Assembly (NCBI GenBank): GCA_046727735.1
Contig: JBKPDF010000028.1
Location: 1-64,000 of the forward strand
From: AP-16 sp046727735
GTDB lineage: Bacteria; Pseudomonadota; Alphaproteobacteria; Rhizobiales; Xanthobacteraceae
Reading direction: 5' to 3'
DNA: 64,000 bases
The notes beneath the pieces were generated by a model, which was not told where the DNA came from, did no database searches, and worked only from the letters and a program-made list of their open reading frames with translations. The stretch's first letter is position 1. Every line of letters begins with the position of its first letter. The translations under genes and the position numbers were made by a program. This document shows positions 52,199-60,927 of the stretch, in pieces.

Positions 52199-53164
52199 TC
52201 ACCAGCCGAGCTTGTCGCCGCCCGTGCGGTCGTCATCGAGCTTGGTCTTGAGCTGCTCGATGACCGCGAAAAAAGCGTTCTCGTTTTGCACCGGAACCAG
52301 GCGCAGCGCCGGGGGCAATAGGCGAGGAAGAGTGATCTGCGGGCCGGAATCTTGGAAGGCTTCGGATTGCTTCAGTACTTGTGCGCCGACGATCAGCGTG
52401 AACAGCGTCGCGACAGCGGCGCCCTTGAGCTTCAATCGCAAAGGGCTAACTTCGCGGAGGTGGAAGAAACACACCAACGCGATAATGGCTGTCAGCGCAA
52501 CATATGCGTATGCAACCGGAGCGCTCCAACTCAGCGCGAAAGCGCAGAAGCGTGCGAGTTCGTTGAAGAGCAAAACCGCAAGCAGCCCCGATAGCGCGAT
52601 CACGAGGTTGCGGCCGAAATGCGCTCGGCCGGAAAGAACTCGCGATAGAAACGCCCAGATGCTCACCCACGTCGTCATCACCATTGCTACGGCGAGCAAC
52701 GGCCATAAATAGTATGAGACCCGAGGCTCCACTGTCTCGGCGGACCATAGCGACGCAGCTTCCAGCCCGAGGTTCACCAGCCCCAGTGCCACGGCCAACA
52801 CAACCGGCAAGGTGTGCCTCTCGGGTCTACCCGTGCGCTCGCGCGGCACGAGGTGATTGGCCTCCCGAATCCGAACATCGGTACGCCCGATCCGAATCGG
52901 ACGCTCGCCGTCGATAACGATGCGCTGGTGCCGGGTTCTGTCGCGATCGACGAAGATGCCGTTTTCGGTGCCGATATCCTCGGCGACGAGCCGCCCCACC
53001 TCGTCGCGGAAAAGGCGTACGTGTCCTGACGCCACGTAGGGATCGTCAACAATGACGTCGTTATGATACCCACGGCCGATGCGCACTTCCGAGCCGGTGA
53101 AGCGAAAGCGGGCCGCCACGTCGCGGCGACGCGACAAAATCTCCACCCAGATCACCTGCTCCAT
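52199..53164 (-). CDS. FHA domain membrane protein
   Basis: A 321-residue protein. Residues 1-105 are a forkhead-associated domain: FRFTGSEVRIGRGYHNDVIVDDPYVASGHVRLFRDE, with the phosphothreonine-binding GR...N/S..H pattern (IGRGYHND, SGHV) and NGIFVD. Residues about 120-265 contain four or five hydrophobic segments. A C-terminal tail (about 275-321) is soluble. It should read phosphothreonine signals at the cytoplasmic face. Its start overlaps the end of the disrupted serine protease gene by 13 bp, indicating that the two evolved as an operon. Confidence 0.85.
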   Translation of the reverse strand: MEQVIWVEILSRRRDVAARFRFTGSEVRIGRGYHNDVIVDDPYVASGHVRLFRDEVGRLVAEDIGTENGIFVDRDRTRHQRIVIDGERPIRIGRTDVRIREANHLVPRERTGRPERHTLPVVLAVALGLVNLGLEAASLWSAETVEPRVSYYLWPLLAVAMVMTTWVSIWAFLSRVLSGRAHFGRNLVIALSGLLAVLLFNELARFCAFALSWSAPVAYAYVALTAIIALVCFFHLREVSPLRLKLKGAAVATLFTLIVGAQVLKQSEAFQDSGPQITLPRLLPPALRLVPVQNENAFFAVIEQLKTKLDDDRTGGDKLGW

Positions 53165-54400
53165 CGAATGGCCTCGAGAAAACGCGAGCTCAGAGCGATC
53201 GCATCGTCGTAGCCCACAGCTTGAAGGGTGAGGCGCGAGACCAACGCCTCGCTGCCGCGATCCTCGGTCACCGCCGTCAAGGTCACGTCGTAGAGCTCGC
53301 TGAATTCGCGATAAGCATGCGCGCACCAGACGACCCGGAGCGGTGGCCCATCGTGCGCGGCCGAGGCACCCATGAAATCCTCGTGACAGCGCGTCGGCGT
53401 GTACCACTTGCGGTAAGCGCCGCCAGCGACGAGGACCGTGCGGGACTGCCTCTGGTTTGACAGGAACGTTGCGAACTGCAGCTGATTGAGATCGATGCTC
53501 CTGACATAGGAATGACTGATCAGCACGGTGCCCGTGTTGAGATCGTTCGCGACGAACAGCCCGGTCCCACTCGCGCAGCTCGTCGTTTCAATGCTGGCAC
53601 TCGGCTTGGGAATCACGCTTGCGTTGGTTTGCGCCCAGCAGCTGAACCAGGGCGCGGTCGTCTCCGGAGCTCGATAAGATCCGAGAATGACCGAGCGGAA
53701 TCCCTTGTCCCCGATCGACTTGTAAAGTATCGACTGCCAGTCCGAGAGCTGGCGGGCGATCTCCGCGTGAAAGTCCGGCGGCGGCTCCCCGTTCCGATCC
53801 TGCGCACGCGCTAGCAGCGGCCGGGCCGCCGCTCACGCCTGGATTGATTGCGCCCGTGAAGTGGATACGCTCGTTGTAACTGCGCTCGACCAGCCCATTG
53901 TAGGTGCCCTCGACGATCGTGAAGCCGAGATCGAGGGGGTTGCCCATCGAGAACAGGCGCTCGCCTTTCGCCAAATTGCGCACCAGTGCCGGCTCCGCGA
54001 AGGCGAAGAACGGCGTTTCGCGCTTGTCTATGCGAACAACGGCGAGGTCATTCGGCAAATCGATTGCCAGTATCCCCACCTCACCATGGGTACCGTCCGC
54101 GGCCGTGTATTCGAGCTTATAGGTCCTGGGCTCGAGCGCGGCCTGTGCGACAACGTGGTAATTCGTCACGGCGAGTCCGTCACTCGTCACGAAAAAGGCC
54201 GAGCCGAGCGAGGATTGCGTTCCGGTGCCGCCGACGAGCGTGCGAATTTGCAATAGCCGCGGCAGCGCCGGCGCGAAAATGCGTTCCGCTGCCGGGGGAA
54301 AGGACGTCGGAGTCTCGGCAGCCGGGGCAATCCCGGCAACGCCCATCGTGGCGGCTGCGAAAAGCAGCGCCCGTCCTCTCGTTCGGATGAACTTCTCCAC
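53152..54400 (-). pseudogene. Trypsin-like serine protease with internal deletion/frameshift
   Basis: From GTG 54400 the protein has a signal peptide (VEKFIRTRGRALLFAAATMG) and an S1 domain with an intact triad: H82 (VTNYHVVA), D118 (LPNDLAVVRI) and S190 (GAINPGVSGGPA). Right after GGPA the frame changes. A second frame, open from a TGA at 53833-53835 down to 53152, continues with RPLLARAQDRNGE and a long C-terminal domain (WQSILYKSIGDKG ... FLEAIRWSR). The roughly 40 residues normally joining the two (the strand after GGP) are missing. A deletion plus frameshift therefore disrupts the gene, although each half is well preserved. It is upstream of and overlaps the FHA gene. Confidence 0.75.
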
Positions 54401-54525
54401 GCCAATTGGTCGGAAAAATCCCGCTCCCCGCCGCTTCGGCGCGGAATAAAGCGGGGAATGTGGCGAGTTAATGATGACGTTTCTGGTTTCGACCGCGCGC
54501 GATCGGAATGACCGCCTGCGCCGCA

Positions 54526-55335
54526 TCACGGCTCGCGGATGACAGCGCTTTCGTGCCAGCGCCGCAGCATCAGATGCGAGAGGAGCGCCAAGGCGAAATA
54601 GATGGCGATGCCGGTCAGCCCCAGCAGCACGAGGGCGGCGAACATCCGCGGAATCTCCAGCCGGTACCCGGATTCGGCGATGCGGTAGGCGAGCCCCGAA
54701 CCGGCGCCCGCGGAGCCAGCGGCGATCTCGGCGACCACCGCGCCGATCAACGCGAGCCCGCCGGCGATGCGCAGCCCAGCGAAGATATACGGCAACGCCG
54801 CCGGCAGCTTGAGGTAGCGTAGCGTCTGCCAGCGCGAGGCATGGCAGAGCCGGAACAGATCCGCCAGATTGTGATCGACCGAGTTGAGCCCGAGCGTGGT
54901 GTTGGCGAGCACAGGAAAGAACGCGACGATCCACGCGCAGGCGAGCACCGCCAGGTGCTGCGGCAGGTAGATCAGCAGAAGCGGTGCGATCGCCACGACC
55001 GGCGTGACCTGCAGGATCACCGCGTACGGATACAACGAATATTCCATAAGTCGCGACTGGTTGAACAGGACGGCCAGGCAGATGCCGCCGGCCGCGGCGA
55101 GGGCGAAACCCTGCAGGGTCGTCACGAGCGTGACCAACAGCGAAGCGGAGAGCGCCGGCCAATCGCCGACTAGGGTGCGCGCGACCCGCATTGGCCCGGG
55201 CAAGACATAAGGGGGGATACCATTGAGCTCGACGACGAGGTGCCAGGCGAGGATGCCGAGCGCGAGCAGAACGAGCGGAAGCGCGATGCGCAGCACGGCT
55301 TCCGGCCGAGCGAGTGAGCCGGCAAAGCCGTTCAT
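54526..55335 (-). CDS. ABC transporter permease (NitT/TauT/SsuC type)
   Basis: A 269-residue inner-membrane permease of the BPD_transp_1 family, with six hydrophobic segments. The EAA loop appears as DLFRLCHASRWQTLRYLKLPAALPYIFAGLRIAGGLALIGAVVAE, the coupling helix to the ATPase. The N-terminal YVLPGPMRVARTLV is typical of TauC/SsuC-like permeases. Its ATG overlaps the ATPase stop (ATGA), so it is the third and last gene of the importer operon. The substrate follows from the binding protein and is not known. Confidence 0.92.
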   Translation of the reverse strand: MNGFAGSLARPEAVLRIALPLVLLALGILAWHLVVELNGIPPYVLPGPMRVARTLVGDWPALSASLLVTLVTTLQGFALAAAGGICLAVLFNQSRLMEYSLYPYAVILQVTPVVAIAPLLLIYLPQHLAVLACAWIVAFFPVLANTTLGLNSVDHNLADLFRLCHASRWQTLRYLKLPAALPYIFAGLRIAGGLALIGAVVAEIAAGSAGAGSGLAYRIAESGYRLEIPRMFAALVLLGLTGIAIYFALALLSHLMLRRWHESAVIREP

Positions 55336-56117
55336 GCGCGTGCCCCCGTGCTCACGGCCGCGGCGAGCGCCTCGGAAGTTTTGCGGCAGAAACCCGCATA
55401 TTCGGCGGAAGTGCGGAACGATTCGTTGCGCGGATAGGGCGCTTCGATCGCGATCTCGGCAAATACCCGACCCGGCCGCGGCGTCATCACCACGATGCGG
55501 TTCGACAAATATACCGATTCGAATACCGAATGCGTGACGAACACGACGGTCTTGCCGAGCGCCTGCCACAACGTCAGGAGATCGTTGTTGAGCCGGAACC
55601 GCGTGATCTCGTCGAGCGCGGCAAACGGCTCGTCCATCAGCAGAAGCTCCGGATCGGTGACGAGCGCGCGCGCCAAAGAGACGCGCATGCGCATGCCGCT
55701 GGACAGCTCGCGCGGAAAGGTCTTGGCAAAATCTGCCAAGCCGACGCGGTCGAGCATGCGCTCGACGCGCGGCCGAGCGTCCTCGCGGCCGACACCCGCA
55801 AGGCGCAGCGGCAGGAATACGTTGGCGAACACCGTCGCCCACGGCATCAGCGTCGGCTCCTGGAACACGAAGCCGATCGTATGGGAGTTCTTTTCGCCCG
55901 GAGCGGGTGTCTCGCTCCATGCGACCTCGCCGCGGCTCGGCTCGAGAAGCGATGCGATCAGCCGCAGCGCCGTCGACTTGCCGCAGCCGGACGGGCCGAG
56001 CAGGGACACGAACTCACCCTCGCGGACGTCGAGATCGAAGTTCTCGAGCGCCATCACCGAATTCGCGAACGTCTTGCCGACGCGGCGCAGCGCGAGGATG
56101 GGAGCACCCGGAGCCAT
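55332..56117 (-). CDS. ABC transporter ATP-binding protein (NitT/TauT type)
   Basis: A 261-residue ATPase. Walker A GPSGCGKST (about residues 42-50), Q-loop FVFQEPTLMPW, signature LSSGMRMRVSLARAL (a variant of LSGGM), Walker B LLLMDEPFAALD and the switch His in VFVTHSVFES are all present. It energises the permease encoded directly downstream. The gene starts 13 bp after the binding-protein stop and overlaps the permease start by four bases, giving a compact three-gene operon. Confidence 0.94.
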   Translation of the reverse strand: MAPGAPILALRRVGKTFANSVMALENFDLDVREGEFVSLLGPSGCGKSTALRLIASLLEPSRGEVAWSETPAPGEKNSHTIGFVFQEPTLMPWATVFANVFLPLRLAGVGREDARPRVERMLDRVGLADFAKTFPRELSSGMRMRVSLARALVTDPELLLMDEPFAALDEITRFRLNNDLLTLWQALGKTVVFVTHSVFESVYLSNRIVVMTPRPGRVFAEIAIEAPYPRNESFRTSAEYAGFCRKTSEALAAAVSTGARA

Positions 56118-56130
56118 GACGAGCCCGGGC

Positions 56131-57150
56131 CTAATTCTTCGGGCGCAAGTCGAGGCCGACGCCCTTGTTGACGAACTGCAGCGTATAGCCCTTGCGGAAA
56201 TCGATCCCGCGGCGGACCACGCCGGCGCGCGCCATCTTGTCGAAGAAGCTCTCCACCCGCGCATCGGTCATCGCGCCGATGCCGCGCTCGCGCGCATCGC
56301 CGGAATCGACGATGCCGTAGCTCTTGAGCTTGTCGACCGAATAGCCGATCAGCTCGTCGGTCATCTCGGGATTGTCCTTGCGGATGAGTGCGCGCGCCGG
56401 CGCGCTGTCGCCGTTGAGGAAGCGATACCAGCCGAGAATCGAGGCATCGACGAAGCGCCGGACGAGGTCCGGCCTGCGCTCGACCAGATCGCGGCGCGTC
56501 TCGATCAGGGTCGAATAGGTGTCGAAGCCGTAATCCGCCAACAGGAAGATCTTCGGCTTGAAGCCGCCCTGCTTTTCGATCGCGAAGGGCTCGGAGGTCA
56601 CGTAGCCCTGCATGGCGGAACGCTTGTCGGCCAGGAACGGCTGCGGATTGAAGGTGTAGGGCTTCACCTTGGCTTCGCTGAAGCCGAACTCCGACTTCAT
56701 CCACTGGAAATAGGTCGCAATCCCTTCCTTGGATACGAACAAGGTGAGCTTCTTCAGGTCGTCGAGCTTCTCGACGCCGGCGTCCGGATGCGCGATCAGG
56801 ACCTGCGGGTCCTTTTGGAACATCGCCGCGACCGAGACCGTCGGGATGTTCTGGGCGACGGCATCGAATGCCTGCAGCAGATTGGCGCTCAAGAAGAAGT
56901 CGAGCTTGCCCACCGGCAGCAGGATGCGGTTGTTGACCTGCGGACCGCCGGGCACGATGGTGACGTCGAGCCCGTATTGCCGGTATGTGCCGTCCGCGAG
57001 CGCTTGGTAGAACCCGCCGTGCTCGGGCTCGGCCACCCAATTGGTGCCGAAACGCACCTTGTCGAGCTGCTGCGCGTACGCGCGAACCGTGCTCATCGCG
57101 ATCAGACAGCCGGCGAGCACGAAAGTGGATGCAAGAATTCGCTTGATCAT
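56131..57150 (-). CDS. ABC transporter substrate-binding protein (SsuA/THI5-like)
   Basis: A 339-residue periplasmic binding protein with a Sec signal peptide (MIKRILASTFVLAGCLIAM...AYAQ). The mature start KVRFGTNWVAEPEHGGFYQAL and the GKLDFFLSANLLQAF and DDLKKLTLFVSKEGIATYFQW blocks are those of NMT1/THI5-like proteins (pyrimidine, taurine, nitrate and alkanesulfonate types). EHGGFYQA resembles the pyrimidine-binding branch, but no THI-box riboswitch is visible in the 94 bp leader, so the cargo is open. First gene of the importer operon, divergent from a creatininase-family gene that may act on the imported compound. Confidence 0.9.
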   Translation of the reverse strand: MIKRILASTFVLAGCLIAMSTVRAYAQQLDKVRFGTNWVAEPEHGGFYQALADGTYRQYGLDVTIVPGGPQVNNRILLPVGKLDFFLSANLLQAFDAVAQNIPTVSVAAMFQKDPQVLIAHPDAGVEKLDDLKKLTLFVSKEGIATYFQWMKSEFGFSEAKVKPYTFNPQPFLADKRSAMQGYVTSEPFAIEKQGGFKPKIFLLADYGFDTYSTLIETRRDLVERRPDLVRRFVDASILGWYRFLNGDSAPARALIRKDNPEMTDELIGYSVDKLKSYGIVDSGDARERGIGAMTDARVESFFDKMARAGVVRRGIDFRKGYTLQFVNKGVGLDLRPKN

Positions 57151-57244
57151 GGTGGCCCCGGTCGCTTGCCGCGCCCAAAACCCGTCCTTAGGCTGCCGTT
57201 CTTAACGGATTTTGCCGGTGGTGTGCAGGCCGGAGGGTGGGCCG

Positions 57245-58048
57245 ATGCTGCCCAAACGCGACTGGGTCGAGATGACCTGGCAAGATTTCCGGTCCGGCGA
57301 TCAGGCGCGCTGGATCGCCGTGCTGCCGATCGCCGCGGTCGAGCAGCACGGGCCGCATCTTCCGCTCGGGACCGATGCCCAGATCGGCGCCGCCTATCTG
57401 TCGCGAGTGCGGGAATTGCTGCCAGCCGAGCTTCCGGTGAGCTTCCTGCCGATGCTTCCCGTCGGCTCGTCCGAAGAGCACCAGGCATTTCCCGGCACTT
57501 TGTCGCTCGCGGCGGATACCGTGATCCGCCTGCTGACCGAGGTCGGCGAGAGCGTGCACCGCGCCGGCTTGCGCAAGCTCGTGATCGCCAACAGCCATGG
57601 CGGCAATGTGCCGGCGATCGATGTCGTGGTGCGTGACCTGCGCGTCCGCCTCGATCTCGTTGCCGTCGCCTGTTCGTGGTCAGGCTTCGGTTATCCGGAC
57701 GGGCTGTTCACGCGCGAAGAGCAGATCCACGGCGTTCATGCCGGCGACATAGAGACGTCGATCATGCTCGCCACGCACCGCGACCTGGTCCGAACCGAGC
57801 ACGCGAAGACCTTCCCGTCCGCCGGCATCGAGATTGAGCGCACGTTCCGTTATCTGGGAATCGAGCGCCCGGCCCGTCTCGGCTGGATGAGCCAGGATCT
57901 GCACGCCTCGGGCGCCGCGGGCAACGCGAGCGCCGCGACGGCCGAGAAGGGCAAGGCTGCAATCGAGTGCGGCGCACGTGCCTTCGTCGAGCTCTTGCGC
58001 GAGCTCGACCGCTTCGATCCCGCACAGCTGAAGCAAGGGCCGATTTGA
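57245..58048 (+). CDS. Creatininase family amidohydrolase
   Basis: A 267-residue metal-dependent amidohydrolase. Metal and catalytic residues: E and H in VEQHGPHLPLGTDAQ (with D), NSHGGN, and HAGDIETSIM (E). Members open cyclic amides such as creatinine or act in riboflavin/F420 and mycofactocin-type biosynthesis (MftE-like, FAPy deformylase). The start at ATG 57245 has ggaggg eight bases upstream. It is divergent (94 bp) from the importer operon, an arrangement suggesting uptake and hydrolysis of a small cyclic or formylated amide. Confidence 0.9.
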   Translation: MLPKRDWVEMTWQDFRSGDQARWIAVLPIAAVEQHGPHLPLGTDAQIGAAYLSRVRELLPAELPVSFLPMLPVGSSEEHQAFPGTLSLAADTVIRLLTEVGESVHRAGLRKLVIANSHGGNVPAIDVVVRDLRVRLDLVAVACSWSGFGYPDGLFTREEQIHGVHAGDIETSIMLATHRDLVRTEHAKTFPSAGIEIERTFRYLGIERPARLGWMSQDLHASGAAGNASAATAEKGKAAIECGARAFVELLRELDRFDPAQLKQGPI

Positions 58049-58057
58049 CCGCCTTCC

Positions 58058-58169
58058 CCGGGCAAGGCGCAGCGCGCAAGCACTGCGCCGCAGGATCCGG
58101 GCTCCAAACAAAAAGCCTGGATCCCGGTTCAGCAGCGCATCACCACGTGGTGCGCTGCGCCCGGGACAC
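58058..58169. repeat. MITE-like palindrome, family B (copy)
   Basis: Nested inverted segments: ggatccgggct with a counterpart cctggatcccgg around a short A-rich centre (near 58111), plus an inner caccacgtggtg and outer gcgcagcg/cgctgcgc arms. It fills the gap between the convergent creatininase and RimK-like genes and may act as a terminator for both. Confidence 0.6.
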
Positions 58170-58181
58170 GAAGGCGTGCCT

Positions 58182-59642
58182 CTACTGCTCGAAGCGCTCG
58201 ATGAACCATTTCAGCAGCCGGATCCAGACCTCGTCCTTGCCGACCGCATCTTCGATGCCGTGCTCGAGGTTGGGATTGTCGTTGACCTCCATGACGACGA
58301 AACCGCGGTCGGTCTGCTTGATGTCGACCCCGTAAAAGCCTTCGCCGATCGGTTTCGCCGCCCGCGAGGCGACGTCGAGCAGCTCGGGCGGCGCTTGGTC
58401 GAGCTCGAAGGTGCGGAATCCGCCCTCGCGCGAGGAGCCGTCGGCGCGGTGCTTCACGATCTGCCAGTGGCCGCGCGCCATGCGATATTGGCACACGAAC
58501 AGCGGCTCGCCGCTGAGCACGCCGACCCGCCAGTCGAACTCGGTCGGCAAGAATTTCTGGGCCAGCAGCAGGTCCGTCTCCTCGAACAGCTCCTCGCACA
58601 CGCGCTTGAATTCTTCCGGCGAACTCACCTTGTGCACCCCGCGCGAGAACGAGCCGTCGGGGATTTTCACGACCAGCGGCAGTCCGAGCTCGTCCATGGC
58701 CTTCGAAAGGTCGGAATTTTCTGCGAGCATCAGGGTCTGCGGCATCGGCACCTGGTTCGAGCCGAGCAGCTCCATCAAAAAAACCTTGTTGGTGCAGCGG
58801 ATCATCGACATCGGATCGTCGATCACCGGCATGCCTTCCTGCCACGCGCGACGTGCGAACCGGTAGGTGTGATTGTCGATCGAAGTGGTCTCGCGAATGA
58901 AAAGGCCGTCGTATTCGGCGAGCTCGTCGAGCTGCCGGCGCATGATCGGCTCGACGTCGACCGAGAGCTTCTCGGCGATGCGCGCGAAATATTTCAGCGA
59001 ATCCACCGAGCTCGGCGGCAGCTTCTCGTTGGGATCGTGCAGAACCGCAAGATCGTATTTCGACAGCGAACGCGCCTTCGGGTCCCGCCATTCGCGTTTG
59101 GTGTGCTGGTGCAGTGCGTCGCGGAAGAACGCCGCATCGCCGTTGGCGAGCCGCGTGATCGTGCGCGGACGGATGCGGTCGATCGACAGCCACGTGCCGG
59201 GGTCGACGGTGATTTCCAGCGCCGGGCAGCGGAACCAGTCGAACAACAGCCGGCCGAACGCCTCGAACCGCTCGTCGGACGCGATGCCGAAGCAGACCAG
59301 CAGCCGGAATTCCGCATCCGGCTGGAAATCCGCCTTGCGGGCGCAGCGGTTGAGCTCGTCCTCGAGCTCGGGCAATGCGTGCTCGTAGAGCTTGGCCTCG
59401 CGCAATTCGAGCATGGTCTCGACGGTCGGCACCACGCGATGTCCGCGCGCCTCTGCGAGCAGGGAGGCGTAATAGCCCTTGGATTGGTAGGCGTAGGAGC
59501 GCGACAGGTTGACGAGCTTGGGCCGGCCGAAGTCGAACAGCTTCGGCCGCGCGAGATATTCGCTCGTCATGATCACCTTGTGGGGTGTGTCGGCGTTGGG
59601 GAAGTCCTTGGGCTGGTCGACCAGGATGACCCAGCCGGTCAT
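58182..59642 (-). CDS. RimK-family ATP-grasp ligase with RLAN-type N-terminal domain
   Basis: A 486-residue protein. The N-terminal 200 residues (WVILVDQPKDFPNAD ... DRIRPRTITRL) correspond to the RimK-like-associated domain seen in this family. The C-terminal half is an ATP-grasp fold: TTSIDNHTYRFARRAWQEGMPVIDDP, PQTLMLAEN, PLVVKIPDGSFSRGVHKV (ATP-binding lysine and Gly-rich loop), AQKFLPTEFDWRVGVL and the Mg ligands in VVMEVNDNPNLEHGIED. It should form an amide bond between a carboxylate and an amine (possibly glutamate). Its ATG overlaps the upstream GNAT-C39 stop (ATGA), so the two work together. Confidence 0.9.
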   Translation of the reverse strand: MTGWVILVDQPKDFPNADTPHKVIMTSEYLARPKLFDFGRPKLVNLSRSYAYQSKGYYASLLAEARGHRVVPTVETMLELREAKLYEHALPELEDELNRCARKADFQPDAEFRLLVCFGIASDERFEAFGRLLFDWFRCPALEITVDPGTWLSIDRIRPRTITRLANGDAAFFRDALHQHTKREWRDPKARSLSKYDLAVLHDPNEKLPPSSVDSLKYFARIAEKLSVDVEPIMRRQLDELAEYDGLFIRETTSIDNHTYRFARRAWQEGMPVIDDPMSMIRCTNKVFLMELLGSNQVPMPQTLMLAENSDLSKAMDELGLPLVVKIPDGSFSRGVHKVSSPEEFKRVCEELFEETDLLLAQKFLPTEFDWRVGVLSGEPLFVCQYRMARGHWQIVKHRADGSSREGGFRTFELDQAPPELLDVASRAAKPIGEGFYGVDIKQTDRGFVVMEVNDNPNLEHGIEDAVGKDEVWIRLLKWFIERFEQ

Positions 59643-60778
59643 TGGGAAGGTCCTTTCCGGATCAGGATCATCGCGTTGAGCTTATCGCGGCCGAAATGTG
59701 TCATTCGGGCAAACACGGGGCGGGGAACCGCATAGGTCTCGGCGGCAATCGGCACTCCATCGGCATCGCCGCGGGCCGCCGGATCGTGCACCAGGATGTA
59801 GCGCCCTTCGTGCCCGAATGCGAACACCCAATGCGGCACTCTGCGGCGCAACATACGATAACCGGCCACCAGCACGATTGCACTGGCGCCCGAGTCGAGT
59901 GCCGATATCAGAGCCGATTCGCCGAGTGGAGTCAGGCGGGTCGCAATGCCGAGCTCCGCGGCCTCGCGCTGGAACTCCTGCTGGGTCAGCCGCATCACCC
60001 GGCGCTTGTCCTCGGAGCGCACGGTATCGAGGAAATACGGCGGCGGGGCGCTCGCGTGAATCTCGGGGAAAAGTCCGTGGCGGCGCAGCGTGACCGCGAG
60101 CCCGTAGGGCTCGCATCCGCCGTGCCCGGAGCTCATGAAGATCGTCGTCGACTCGCGCCAGAGCCGGAATTCGAGAGCCGGGCCGGGCCGCAGGCTCGGA
60201 TCGGCCCAGGCCAGCGCCATGATCACGCAGGCGGGGCCGCACGTGAATTCGGTAGTCTGGTGGAAATAGGGCGGGGCATGTTCCAGCCCGTGCAAGCGCG
60301 GCCGCAGACGCTTCTCGAACCGGAGCGCATTTCCGCGGTCGGCATAGTATTGGAAATGCCGCCCGAACAAGTTGTATCCGGCCTTGCGGTAGCGGGCGAT
60401 CGCCTTGGCATTGTTCTCGTGCACCTCGAGCCGCATCGCCATCCGGTCGGCGGCGATGGCTGCGTCCTCGGCGGCGGCCAGCAGCGCGGAGCCCACGCCT
60501 CGCTTCGCGAATTGCGGCGCCACCGCGATCGAATAGAGCCGCGCGAGGCTGCTTCCGGTGCGAAACAGCACGAGCGCATAGCCGGCCAGTTCGCCTTGCT
60601 CCTCGGCGACGATCAGTGCCGCATGCGGCGAACGCGCGAACCGTCGGAAGCCCCGGCGCGAGATGCGGTCGCCCCGGAACACCCGCGCCTCGATCTCGGC
60701 AAGCGCATCGATATTGCCCGGGCGGGCCGGCCGGAGCAAGACCTCGGGGCCGAGGCTGTGGGCGAGGGCAGCCTGCAT
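59639..60778 (-). CDS. GNAT acetyltransferase-peptidase C39 fusion protein
   Basis: A 379-residue two-domain protein. Residues 12-155 are a GNAT domain: VLLRPARPGNIDALAEIEARVF, acetyl-CoA motif AVAPQFAKRGVGSALLAAAED and the motif B region ENNAKAIARYRKAGY. Residues 165-375 are a C39-like papain-fold domain: YFHQTTEFTCGPACVIMAL with catalytic Cys180, and a His in RRRVPHWVFAFG followed by ILVHDPA (Asp). There is no transporter domain. It is translationally coupled to the RimK-like ligase and lies next to, but divergent from, the Zur-box operon. A peptide-modifying role with the ligase is inferred. Confidence 0.88.
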   Translation of the reverse strand: MQAALAHSLGPEVLLRPARPGNIDALAEIEARVFRGDRISRRGFRRFARSPHAALIVAEEQGELAGYALVLFRTGSSLARLYSIAVAPQFAKRGVGSALLAAAEDAAIAADRMAMRLEVHENNAKAIARYRKAGYNLFGRHFQYYADRGNALRFEKRLRPRLHGLEHAPPYFHQTTEFTCGPACVIMALAWADPSLRPGPALEFRLWRESTTIFMSSGHGGCEPYGLAVTLRRHGLFPEIHASAPPPYFLDTVRSEDKRRVMRLTQQEFQREAAELGIATRLTPLGESALISALDSGASAIVLVAGYRMLRRRVPHWVFAFGHEGRYILVHDPAARGDADGVPIAAETYAVPRPVFARMTHFGRDKLNAMILIRKGPSQ

Positions 60779-60889
60779 GGCATCGGAATATGGGTTGCCT
60801 CGACGCCGCTCCGCAAGGCGGGAGCCTCCCGACCGACGAAAGCTTCGCCCGCGCTCGGCACGGCCGGAAGTTGCGGTCCTCGACAGCCG

Positions 60890-60912
60890 GAAATGTAATA
60901 CTATAACATTTC
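60890..60912. promoter_or_regulatory. Zur box (zinc uptake regulator operator)
   Basis: A 23-base palindrome GAAATGTAATACTATAACATTTC, nearly identical to the classical Zur consensus (GAAATGTTATAnTATAACATTTC). It starts 16 bp before the small His-rich gene and 112 bp upstream of the divergent GNAT-C39 start. Repression of the znu operon by zinc-loaded Zur is expected. Confidence 0.9.
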
Positions 60913-60927
60913 GGACACGGAATCGGC

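Noticed and set aside
57151..57244. Possible TPP riboswitch in the importer-creatininase intergenic region
   Set aside because: The binding protein is THI5-like, but no conserved THI-box core (CUGAGA) was found in the 94 bp.
60663..60927. In-frame upstream extension of znuC through 60663
   Set aside because: It runs antisense through the GNAT domain and across the Zur box. ATG 61086 begins the conserved ATPase sequence.
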